DNA from: Actinomadura luzonensis
GTDB taxonomy: Bacteria > Actinomycetota > Actinomycetes > Streptosporangiales > Streptosporangiaceae
NCBI RefSeq assembly: GCF_022664455.2
Contig: NZ_JAKRKC020000001.1
Location: 6,019,001 to 6,083,000, forward strand
Length of the DNA stretch: 64,000 nt
Direction: 5' to 3'
The position numbers and the translations under genes were made by a program. Under the pieces are notes generated by a model that searched no databases, was not told where the DNA came from, and saw only the letters and a list, made by a program, of their open reading frames with translations. Below are positions 6,900 to 15,325 of the stretch, piece after piece (positions within the stretch are counted from its first letter, which is position 1; each line of letters starts with the position of its first letter).

Positions 6900-9697
6900 A
6901 TGCGCGGCGTGCGTCCGTTACGGCCAGGCGACCCCGCGTCGGTCGGCCGCTACGAGGTCACCGCGTTCCTCGGCGAGGGCGGCCAGGGCAGCGTCTACCT
7001 CGGGGTGTCCCCCGAGGGCGAGCAGGTCGCGATCAAGCTGCTGCACGCCAGGTTCGCCGAGGACGAGCAGGCGGTGCGCCGCTTCCGGCGCGAGGCGGAC
7101 GCCGCCCGGCGGGTGGCCGAGTTCTGCACGGCCCGCGTCCTGGAGGCGGGGGCGTTCGACGGGCGGCCCTACCTCGTGGGCGAGTACGTCGAGGGGCCCT
7201 CGTTGCAGCACCGGGTCACGGCGGAGGGGCCGCTGCGCGGGGCGGCGCTGATGCGGCTGGCGATCGCGACGGCCACCGCTCTCGGGGCCATCCACGAGGC
7301 CGGGGTGGTGCACCGCGACTTCAAGCCGAGCAACGTGCTGCTGGGGCCGGACGGGCCGCGGGTGATCGACTTCGGCATCGCGCGGGCGCTGGACGCCAGT
7401 CAGAGCCTGACGACGGGGGTCGTGGGGACTCCCGCCTTCATGGCGCCGGAGCAGTTCCTCGGCGAGACGGCGCCGGCCGGGGACGTGTTCGCCTGGGCGG
7501 GCACGGTGGTGTTCGCGGCCACCGGGCGCGGGGCGTTCGGAGTGGGGCCGGTGCCCGTGCTGATGCACCGCATCCTGCACCTGGAGCCCGACCTGGGCGG
7601 GCTGCCGGGCGAGCTGGTGCCGCTGCTGCGGGCGGCGCTGGCGAAGGACCCGCGGGCGCGGCCCACGGCGGGGCAGCTCATCCACGGGCTGATCCGGGCA
7701 GGCTCCCCGCCACCCCCGCCCGCCCCCGCGCCACCGCCCGCCCCCGCGCCACCGCCCGCCCCCGGGACGGCGCCCGGCCCCTTGGCGGCGCCCGGCCCCG
7801 CGAGGACGCCCGCTCCTTCGCGGCCCGCGCCCCCGTCGCCCGCGCAGCGGGTGACGGGTCCTCCCCCGCCGGCCGGGGCGGGGAGCTCCGGCGGGCGGGA
7901 CGGCCGGTGGTGGCCGATGTCGCCGCGGGCCCTCGGCTTCATGATCGACCTCCTGCCCCCGCGCAGGCGGCTGACGATCGGCGCCGGAGCCGTGGCCCTG
8001 CTGGCCGGCGTGGTGGTGTGGCTGGTGACGCAGGGCCCGCCGCTCTCCGCCGGTCAGGCGCGCGGTCCCGCGACGTCCTCGGTGACGGGGTTCGGCGCGG
8101 CGATCGGCACGACGGTCAACCGGTCGGCGCGGACGGGCGGCACGGTGCGGCTGGTGTCGGTCTCGTCCCTGGAGTCCACCGACCCCGGCGACATGTACCT
8201 GCCGGAGTCGTTGTCCCTGGTCCGCCTGTACGGCCGCGCGCTGACCATGTTCCGCCCGGCCCCGGGCGCGCCGGGCACGCAGGCGGTGCCGGACCTCGCC
8301 GAGGCGCTGGGCACGCCGCGCGACGGCGGCAGGACGTGGACGTACCGGCTGCGCGCCGGCCTGACCTACCAGGACGGCACCCCGATCAGGGCACGCGACG
8401 TCAAGCACGCGGTGCTGCGCAGCATGGACCCCGCCCTGGTCAACGGGTCGAGCCTGTTCGACCTCCTGCTCGACCTGCCGGCCGGCTACCAGGGCCCCTT
8501 CACCGGGCCGGGCGGCGAGCCGGACTCGGCGATCGAGACCCCCGACGACCGGACCATCGTCTTCCACCTCAAAGCGCCCTACGCCGCCTTCGACAACGTG
8601 GCGCAGCTGCCGGAGACGGTCCCGGTCCCGGCCGGCCGGGACACCCGCGCGGAGTACGCCAGGAGCGTCCTGGCGTCCGGCCCGTACCAGCTGGAGAGCG
8701 TCACCGAACGCCAGGTGGTGCTGACCCGCAACCCGCGCTGGGACCAGGCCACCGACCCCAACCGCCGGCCGCTGCCCGACCGCTACCAGGTCGACTTCGC
8801 GGTGGACCCCGGCCAGGCGCTGGCCCGGCTGCGCGACGGCGGGGCCGAGGCCGCCTCGCCCCTGGCGGACGCGGACGTGCGGACGGTGCTCGGCGACCCG
8901 GCGCTGAAGGCGCGGGCGGACGCGCCGCTCACCGGGCTGGTGCACACGCTGTCGATCGATCCGCAGGTCGAGCCGTTCGGCGACGTCGAGTGCCGCCGCG
9001 CGGTGGTGCGCGCGCTCGACCTGAACGCCCTCCGCGCCGCCTACGGCACCGACCTGACCGGGACGCCCGTGCCGACGTCGCTGCTGCCCCCGACGATCCC
9101 CGGCCCCCGCCAGGCCGACCCCGACCTGCGTCCGGACGGCGACGAGCGGGCCGCCCGCGAGTCGTTGCGCCGGTGCGGGCGCTCCGGCGGCTTCACCGCC
9201 ACCTACCTGTACCGGGACGTCGGGCACGAGCGGCAGGCGGCGGAGGCCGTGCGGGCCGCGCTGGCCAAGGCGGGCATCACCGTCACGCTGCGCCCGGAGC
9301 CCGTGGTGGACTTCCACCAGAAGTACGGCGGCAACCCGGCCTGGCTCAGGAAGAACAAGGTCGGCCTGGTCGCCAAGGCGTGGAGCGCCGACTGGCCGGA
9401 CCCGGAGCCGTTCCTGACGCCGGTCGCGGACAGCTCGGCGATCACCAGCACCTCGTCGGTCAACGTCAGCGTCCGGGTGCCGGCGATCGACGAGCTGCTC
9501 GTGCGGGCCAGGTCCGAGCCGGACCCGGCGGCGCGGGCCGGCCTGTGGGCGCGCGTGGAGCAGCGCCTGGCGGCGGAGAAGGTGCTGGTGCCGCTGTCGT
9601 GGCAGAGCGCCCGCTGCTGCGCGGCCCGCGCGCGACGAACCTGCACGTCGACCCGGTGCGCGCGGGCTACGACCCGCTGCCGATGGGCGTCAGCTGA
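6900..9697 (+). CDS. Membrane Ser/Thr protein kinase fused to an extracellular solute-binding protein (frameshifted near the 3' end)
   Basis: The protein is about 930 residues if a single-base frameshift near 9608-9614 is allowed for. An N-terminal Hanks-type kinase domain (about residues 18-265) has the P-loop GEGGQGSVYLG, lysine in VAIKLLH, the catalytic HRDFKPSN, DFG in VIDFGIAR and MAPEQF. A Pro/Ala-rich linker (267-335) and one membrane helix (about 357-378, AGAVALLAGVVVWLVTQG) follow. The outside part (about 400-930) is a family 5 oligopeptide/nickel-type binding protein. The natural C-terminus (LLRGPRATNLHVD to GVS) lies in the -1 frame. Without the shift, the kinase frame runs on antisense through recQ. 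This layout suggests a kinase that reads an extracellular peptide-like ligand. AGGAG lies 6 nt before the ATG, and TAAGGT at 6848-6853 is a likely -10. Confidence 0.82.
7711..7763. repeat. Pro/Ala tandem repeat in the kinase juxtamembrane linker
   Basis: An 18-bp unit (CGCCCGCCCCCGCGCCAC with variants) recurs about three times and encodes Pro-Ala-Pro-type stretches. It lies between the kinase domain and the transmembrane helix. Confidence 0.7.
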
Positions 9698-11777
9698 CCG
9701 TGGCCAGGGCGAGCGGCAGCACGGCCGGCGCGCCCGCGTGCCGGACCAGGGCCGTGGCCAGCGTCATCGTCCAGCCGGTGTCGACGCGGTCGTCGACGAG
9801 CAGCACCGGGCCGCCGCACTGGGCGATGCGCCCGCCGAGGTCCTTCGGCATGGCGAGCGTGGCGCGGATCGCCTGCACCCGCTTGGCGCTGTTGAACTGC
9901 TGCCCGGGCGAGCCCGCGCGGTAGCCCAGCTCGCCCAGGTAGGTCAGGCGGCCGATCTGGGCCAGCCGCTCGGCGAAGGAGCGCACGAGCTGCGGGCGCG
10001 ACCCGGACGGCACGTTGACCACGGCCACCGGCCGCTCGCGCCACTCCCAGGCGGCCAGCACCTGCACCACGGCCCGCAGCAGGTCGTCGCCCACCGGCCC
10101 GTCGCCGCCGTGGAACAGCTCGCGCAGCCGGTTGCCCCAGCCGATGTCGGTGAGCCGGCCGAGCGCGCGGCCCGGCTCGGCGCCCAGCTCGGGCTTGATC
10201 CGGCCGGACAGGTCGGGCAGGCCGGTGGGCCACTGCCTGCGGGCCTCCAGCTCGACGCCGGGCCGGCTCAGCCGCTCGCGGGCCTGCTCGATCGCCTGGG
10301 GCGCGATGTCGGCCGAGCGGTGCCTGCCGGTGCAGTTGTCGCAGCGGCCGCAGGGGCGGGCGGCGTCGTCGTCGAGGTGGCGGCGGAGGTACTGCTCGCG
10401 GCACTCGCCGGTGGTGAGGTAGCCGAGCATGGCCTCCTGCTCGGCGCGGCGCTCGGCGGCGATGCGGGTGTAGCGCTCGGTGTCGTAGGCCCACTCCTCG
10501 CCGGTGGCCTCCCAGCCGCCCTTGACCCGCCGGACGGCGCCGTCCACGTCGAGGACCTTGAGCATCATCTCCAGCCGGCTGCGGCTGAGGTCGACGGCGG
10601 TCTCCAGGGCGGGGGTGGACATGACGCCGCGCTCCGCCAGGGCCGCGAGGACGGCGCGGACGACGGGCTCGGGCGGGAAGGCCAGCGAGGCGAAGTAGGC
10701 CCAGATGTCGCGGTCCTCGGTGCCGGGCAGCAGGATGACCTCGGCCCGCTCGACGCCGCGCCCGGCCCGGCCGACCTGCTGGTAGTAGGCGACCGGCGAC
10801 TGCGGCGCGCCGACGTGCACGACGAACCCCAGGTCGGGCTTGTCGAAGCCCATGCCGAGCGCGCTCGTCGCGACCAGCGCCTTGATCTTGTTGTTGAGCA
10901 GCGCCTCCTCGGCCGCCAGGCGCTCGGCCGGGTCGGTCTGGCCGGAGTAGGCGGCCACCTCGTGGCCCTGCTCGCGCAGGTAGCCGGCGACCTCGTGGGC
11001 GGCGGCGACGGTGAGGGTGTAGACGATGCCGGAGCCGGGCAGCTCGCGCAGCGTCTGGGCGAGCCAGGCCAGGCGCTGCTCGGCCGACGGCAGCCGGACC
11101 ACCGACAGGTGCAGGCTCTCGCGCTCCAGCGGGCCGCGCAGCACCAGGGTGCCCTCGCCCATCTGCTCGGCGACGTCGCGCGTCACCCGGGCGTTGGCGG
11201 TGGCGGTGGTGGCGAGGACGGGGATGCCGGGCGGCAGCTCCTCGAACAGCCGGGCCAGCCTGCGGTAGTCGGGCCGGAAGTCGTGGCCCCAGTCGGAGAT
11301 GCAGTGGGCCTCGTCCACGACGACGAGGCCGGCGCTCTCGGCCAGCTCGGGCAGCACGTTGTCGCGGAAGTCGGGGTTGTTGAGCCGCTCGGGGCTGACC
11401 AGCAGCACGTCGACGAGGCCGTCGGCGACCTGGCCGTAGACCTCCTCCCAGTCCTCCGGGTTGGCGGAGTTGATGGTGACGGCCCTGATGCCGGCCCGCT
11501 CGGCGGCGGCGATCTGGTTGCGCATGAGGGCGAGCAGCGGCGAGACGATGACGGTGGGGCCCTCGCCCAGCTCGCGCAGCAGCGCGGTGGCGACGAAGTA
11601 GACGGCCGACTTGCCCCAGCCGGTGCGCTGCACCACGAGCACCCGGCGCCGGTCGACGACCAGCGCCTCGATGGCGGCCCATTGGTCGTCACGGAGCACG
11701 GCGTGCTCGCCGGCCAGCGCCCGCAGGCGCTCCTCGGCCTCGTCGCGCAGCACCTCGGCGTCGGGGGCATCAATCAT
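9690..11777 (-). CDS. recQ: RecQ-family ATP-dependent DNA helicase with C-terminal phosphoribosyltransferase-like domain
   Basis: This 695-residue 3'-5' DNA helicase has helicase motif I QRTGWGKSAVYF, motif II VVDEAHCISDWGHDFRPDY (the RecQ signature), TATANARV, and motif VI QQVGRAGRG. The zinc-binding segment has Cys in CREQYLRRH and CGRCDNC. The last ~170 residues depart from classical RecQ, which would have an HRDC domain. They look like a ComF/PRTase-type fold: VVNVPSGSRPQLV, and VLLVDDRVDTGWTMTLA resembles a PRPP-binding loop. GGAGG lies only 1 nt before the ATG, so the exact start is uncertain. Its stop overlaps the 3' end of the kinase-SBP gene by 8 bp tail to tail. It lies 36 bp downstream of the dioxygenase gene on the same strand. 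Confidence 0.9.
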   Translation of the reverse strand: MIDAPDAEVLRDEAEERLRALAGEHAVLRDDQWAAIEALVVDRRRVLVVQRTGWGKSAVYFVATALLRELGEGPTVIVSPLLALMRNQIAAAERAGIRAVTINSANPEDWEEVYGQVADGLVDVLLVSPERLNNPDFRDNVLPELAESAGLVVVDEAHCISDWGHDFRPDYRRLARLFEELPPGIPVLATTATANARVTRDVAEQMGEGTLVLRGPLERESLHLSVVRLPSAEQRLAWLAQTLRELPGSGIVYTLTVAAAHEVAGYLREQGHEVAAYSGQTDPAERLAAEEALLNNKIKALVATSALGMGFDKPDLGFVVHVGAPQSPVAYYQQVGRAGRGVERAEVILLPGTEDRDIWAYFASLAFPPEPVVRAVLAALAERGVMSTPALETAVDLSRSRLEMMLKVLDVDGAVRRVKGGWEATGEEWAYDTERYTRIAAERRAEQEAMLGYLTTGECREQYLRRHLDDDAARPCGRCDNCTGRHRSADIAPQAIEQARERLSRPGVELEARRQWPTGLPDLSGRIKPELGAEPGRALGRLTDIGWGNRLRELFHGGDGPVGDDLLRAVVQVLAAWEWRERPVAVVNVPSGSRPQLVRSFAERLAQIGRLTYLGELGYRAGSPGQQFNSAKRVQAIRATLAMPKDLGGRIAQCGGPVLLVDDRVDTGWTMTLATALVRHAGAPAVLPLALATVS

Positions 11778-11813
11778 GCCTCCTTGTTACCAGCTTCCCC
11801 CGACGTTTCGCGC

Positions 11814-12635
11814 CTACTTGTCGGCGTGCTCGGGGAAGGCGTTGATGGTGACGCGGTGCATGCGGCGGCGCTGGGTGTAGTCGGCGACCGCGTAGTGCTG
11901 GGTGGGCCGGTTGTCCCAGAAGGCCAGCGTGCCCGGCCGCCAGCGCAGCCGGCACTGGAACTCGGGCGAGCGGATGTGGTCGATCAGCAGCGGCAGCAGC
12001 GCCTCGTTCTCGCGGTCGGTGAGCCCCACCAGGCGGGTCGTGGACGAGCGGTTGACGAACAGCGCCTTCCTGCCGGTCTCGGCGTGCACGCGCACGACCG
12101 GCCGCTCGATCGGCGGCCACTTGGCCTGGATCTCGGCCAGGTCGAACGGGTGCCCCTTGGAGATGGCCTTCTTCATCGACATGGTGATGTCGTGGACGGC
12201 GGTCAGCTCGTCGCACAGCCGCTGGAGGGGCTTGGACAACGACTCGTAGGCCAGGTACGTGTTGGCCCAGCAGGTGTCGCCGCCCACCTCGGGGAGCTGG
12301 ACGCAGCGCAGCAGGGAGCCCATGGGCGGGGTGGGCTCGAAGGTGTTGTCGCTGTGCCACTCGTCGCCGCCCTCCCCCCTGGGCGAGGTCTGGTCGAGGA
12401 CGTGGATGGGGCTGTCGGCGTCCTTCTTGAAGGCGGGGTGGTTGAGCGTGCCGAAGTTCAGGGCGAACTGCAGGTGCTGCTCGTCGTCGATGTGCTGGTC
12501 GCGGAAGAACAGCACGAGGTGCCTGAGCCAGCCCTCGCGCAGCGTGGCGACCTCCTCCTGCGACAGCGGCTTGCGCAGATCGACCCCGGTGACCTCGGCG
12601 CCGATGTGCTTGGTCACGGGATGGAACTCGATCAT
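11814..12635 (-). CDS. TauD/TfdA-family 2-oxoglutarate/Fe(II)-dependent dioxygenase
   Basis: This 273-residue non-heme iron dioxygenase couples oxidative decarboxylation of 2-oxoglutarate to substrate hydroxylation. The iron ligands are visible as the HxD pair in EWHSDNTF (about residue 92) and the distal His in MHRVTINAF, whose Arg would bind 2-oxoglutarate. The region GAEVTGVDLRKPLS is the family's N-terminal signature. The substrate could be a sulfonate, sulfate ester or aryloxy acid and cannot be assigned. The start is ATG with GGAG about 6 nt upstream. A TTGACC-N18-TACGTT promoter with a 16-bp palindrome inside the spacer lies just upstream, which suggests induction by release of a repressor. 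Confidence 0.88.
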   Translation of the reverse strand: MIEFHPVTKHIGAEVTGVDLRKPLSQEEVATLREGWLRHLVLFFRDQHIDDEQHLQFALNFGTLNHPAFKKDADSPIHVLDQTSPRGEGGDEWHSDNTFEPTPPMGSLLRCVQLPEVGGDTCWANTYLAYESLSKPLQRLCDELTAVHDITMSMKKAISKGHPFDLAEIQAKWPPIERPVVRVHAETGRKALFVNRSSTTRLVGLTDRENEALLPLLIDHIRSPEFQCRLRWRPGTLAFWDNRPTQHYAVADYTQRRRMHRVTINAFPEHADK

Positions 12636-12668
12636 GACGTCTCCGGAGTCAGGGGAACCGGTGCCCCG

Positions 12669-12698
12669 AACGTACGACCCAAGCAATTGCTTGGTCAA
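12669..12698 (-). promoter_or_regulatory. Dioxygenase promoter with palindromic operator
   Basis: On the minus strand, TTGACC (12698-12693) and TACGTT (12674-12669) are separated by 18 nt. A perfect 16-bp palindrome, CCAAGCAATTGCTTGG, covers 12679-12694, between the two hexamers. A dimeric repressor bound there would block RNA polymerase. No regulator gene is adjacent, so the binding protein is unknown. The element also lies 64 bp upstream of parC, which has its own -10-like TACCTT at 12745-12750. Confidence 0.65.
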
Positions 12699-12757
12699 GT
12701 GGGGAGAAAGCGCGCGTATCGCCTGTAGGTCGCGGGCACCCGAATACCTTCGGCACA

Positions 12758-15280
12758 ATGTTCGACATGGCCCGACGCACGACAGCACCCCCGCCCGAGG
12801 ACTTCGAGGAACGCATCGTCGACATCGACGTCTCCTCCGAGATGCGCACGAGCTTCCTGGAGTACGCCTACTCGGTCATCTACCAGCGGGCTCTGCCCGA
12901 CGCGCGTGACGGCCTGAAGCCCGTGCAGCGGCGCATCCTCTACTCGATGGCCGAGATGGGCCTGCGCCCCGACCGCGGCCACGTCAAGTCCTCGCGCGTC
13001 GTCGGCGACGTCATGGGCAAGCTGCACCCCCACGGCGACTCGGCGATCTACGACGCCCTGGTCCGGCTGGCGCAGCCGTTCTCCATGCGGCTGCCGCTCG
13101 TCGACGGCCACGGCAACTTCGGCTCGCTCGACGACCTGCCGGCCGCCATGCGCTACACCGAGGCCAGGCTGGCCCCGGCGGCCATGCTCATGGTCGAGTC
13201 CATCGACGAGGACACCGTCGACTTCAAGCCCAACTACGACGGCCAGGAGACCGAGCCGGTCGTCATGCCGTCGGCGTTCCCCAACCTGCTGGTCAACGGC
13301 ACCAGCGGCATCGCGGTCGGCATGGCCACCAACATGGCGCCGCACAACCTCGTGGAGATCGTCGCCGCCGCCCGCCACCTGATCAAGAAGCCGGACGCCA
13401 CGCTCGACGACCTCATGGAGTTCGTGCCGGGGCCCGACCTGCCCACGGGCGGCACGATCATCGGGCTCCAGGGCGTGCGCGACGCCTACGAGAGCGGGCG
13501 CGGCACCTTCCGCATGCGGGCCAAGTGCACGGTCGAGCAGATCACCCCGCGGCGCAAGGGCATCATCGTCACCGAGCTGCCGTACAACGTGGGCCCCGAG
13601 CGCGTGGTCACCAAGATCAAGGAGCTGGTGACCAGCAAGAAGCTCCAGGGCATCGCCGACCTCAAGGACCTCACCGACCGGCACAAGGGCCTGCGCCTGG
13701 TCATCGAGATCAAGAACGGCTTCATCCCCGAGGCCGTGCTGGAGGAGCTCTACCGGCTGACGCCGATGGAGGAGTCGTTCGGCATCAACAACGTGGCGCT
13801 CGTCGACGGCGAGCCGCGCACGCTGGGCCTGCGCGAGCTGCTGCAGGTCTACGTCGACCACCGCGTCGAGGTCGTGCGGCGCCGCTCGGAGTTCCGCCGC
13901 CGCAAGCGCGAGGAGCGCCTGCACCTGGTCGACGGCCTCGTCATCGCGCTGCTCAACATCGACGAGGTCATCCAGGTCATCCGCTCCTCCGACGACTCCG
14001 CGCAGGCGCGCGGCCGCCTGATGGACGTCTTCGACCTCACCGAGATCCAGGCCGCCTACATCCTCGACACGCCGCTGCGCCGCCTGACCCGCTACGACAA
14101 GCTGGAGCTCGACCGGGAGAAGGAGACGCTGACCGACGAGATCGCCAAGCTCACCGAGATCCTGTCGTCGGAGGCCAAGCTGCGCCAGGTCGTCTCCGGC
14201 GAGCTCGCCGACGTGGCCAAGAAGTACGGCACGCCGCGCCGCACGGTCCTGCTGGACGCCGCGGGCGTCAGCCGTACCGCGGTGGTGGAGCTCCAGGTCG
14301 CCGACGACCCGTGCCTGGCGCTGCTGTCGTCCACCGGGCTGCTGGCCCGCACCGCCGACGCCGCGCCGCTGCCCGGCGAGGGCGAGCGGTCGGCGCACGA
14401 CGTGCTGGTCTCGGCGGTGCGCACGTCCGTACGCGGGGAGGTGGGCGTCGTCACCTCGCTCGGCCGGCTCATCCGGGTCCAGGTCGTCGACCTGCCGACG
14501 CTGCCGGCCACGGGCGCGCCGCCGTCGTTGTCCGGCGGCCATCCGGTCTCCGAGTACGTCTCCCTGCAGCCCGACGAGAAGGTCGTCGGCCTCGGCTCGC
14601 TCGACCCCGAAGGGCCGGGGCTGGCGCTCGGCACGGCGCAGGGCGTGGTCAAGCGGGTGGTGCCCGACTACCCCGCCAACCGCGACGACTTCGAGGTGAT
14701 CACGCTGAAGGACGGCGACACCGTGGTGGGCGCCGCCGAGCTGGAGTCGGAGTCGCACGACCTGGTGTTCATCTCCTCCGACGCGCAGCTCCTGCGCTAC
14801 CCCGCCTCGCTGGTGCGGCCCCAGGGCCGGCCCGCGGGCGGCATGGCCGGCATCCGGCTGGACGGCGGGGCGCGGGTGATCTGGTTCGGGGCGGTCGATC
14901 CCGAGCGGCCCAGCCTGGTGGTCACGGTCGCGGGGTCGTCCACGGCGCTGCCCGGCACGCAGGTGGGCGGCGGCAAGGTGTCCGACTACGCCGAGTTCCC
15001 CGCCAAGGGGCGGGCCACCGGCGGCGTGCGGGCGCAGCGCTTCCTCAAGGGCGAGGACGAGCTGCTGCTGGCGTGGGCCGGGCCCGCGCCGGCCAAGGCG
15101 GTCTCGGCGGTCGGCAAGCCGGTGCCGCTGCCGGAGGAGCTGGGGCGGCGCGACGGGTCCGGCGTGCGGCTCACCCACACCATCGGGGCCGTCGGCGGCG
15201 CCCTCGCCGGCGGGCCGGGCACCCCGCCGAGCGCCGCCTCGACGGCGGCGGCGGGCCCGGAGGCGGCCGACGGCGACTGA
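12758..15280 (+). CDS. parC: DNA topoisomerase IV subunit A
   Basis: This 840-residue type IIA topoisomerase subunit cuts and rejoins DNA during decatenation. The conserved start EYAYSVIYQRALPDARDGLK is followed by RRILYSMAEMGLRPD and the quinolone region HPHGDSAIYDALV, with the usual Ser and Asp kept. The catalytic Tyr133 is in AMRYTEARL. A coiled-coil gate region and a C-terminal beta-propeller follow. The N-terminus MARR..PPPEDFEERI resembles Streptomyces ParC rather than GyrA. Its partner subunit lies at about 22-24 kb. The ATG at 12758 is exactly 7 nt after TACCTT, which fits a leaderless mRNA; an internal ATG at 12767 is the alternative. The Ala/Pro-rich tail after about residue 815 looks disordered. 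Confidence 0.92.
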   Translation: MFDMARRTTAPPPEDFEERIVDIDVSSEMRTSFLEYAYSVIYQRALPDARDGLKPVQRRILYSMAEMGLRPDRGHVKSSRVVGDVMGKLHPHGDSAIYDALVRLAQPFSMRLPLVDGHGNFGSLDDLPAAMRYTEARLAPAAMLMVESIDEDTVDFKPNYDGQETEPVVMPSAFPNLLVNGTSGIAVGMATNMAPHNLVEIVAAARHLIKKPDATLDDLMEFVPGPDLPTGGTIIGLQGVRDAYESGRGTFRMRAKCTVEQITPRRKGIIVTELPYNVGPERVVTKIKELVTSKKLQGIADLKDLTDRHKGLRLVIEIKNGFIPEAVLEELYRLTPMEESFGINNVALVDGEPRTLGLRELLQVYVDHRVEVVRRRSEFRRRKREERLHLVDGLVIALLNIDEVIQVIRSSDDSAQARGRLMDVFDLTEIQAAYILDTPLRRLTRYDKLELDREKETLTDEIAKLTEILSSEAKLRQVVSGELADVAKKYGTPRRTVLLDAAGVSRTAVVELQVADDPCLALLSSTGLLARTADAAPLPGEGERSAHDVLVSAVRTSVRGEVGVVTSLGRLIRVQVVDLPTLPATGAPPSLSGGHPVSEYVSLQPDEKVVGLGSLDPEGPGLALGTAQGVVKRVVPDYPANRDDFEVITLKDGDTVVGAAELESESHDLVFISSDAQLLRYPASLVRPQGRPAGGMAGIRLDGGARVIWFGAVDPERPSLVVTVAGSSTALPGTQVGGGKVSDYAEFPAKGRATGGVRAQRFLKGEDELLLAWAGPAPAKAVSAVGKPVPLPEELGRRDGSGVRLTHTIGAVGGALAGGPGTPPSAASTAAAGPEAADGD

Positions 15281-15325
15281 CCGCCGGGGGCCCGGGTGGG
15301 GGGCGGGGCACGTACGCTCACTGGA

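Noticed and set aside
6900..12728. A single 1942-residue open frame covering the kinase-SBP gene and beyond
   Set aside because: After about 9614 the product is Arg/Gly/His-rich and antisense to recQ and the dioxygenase, both with clear motifs. The natural C-terminus lies in the -1 frame. The long frame is a by-product of high GC.
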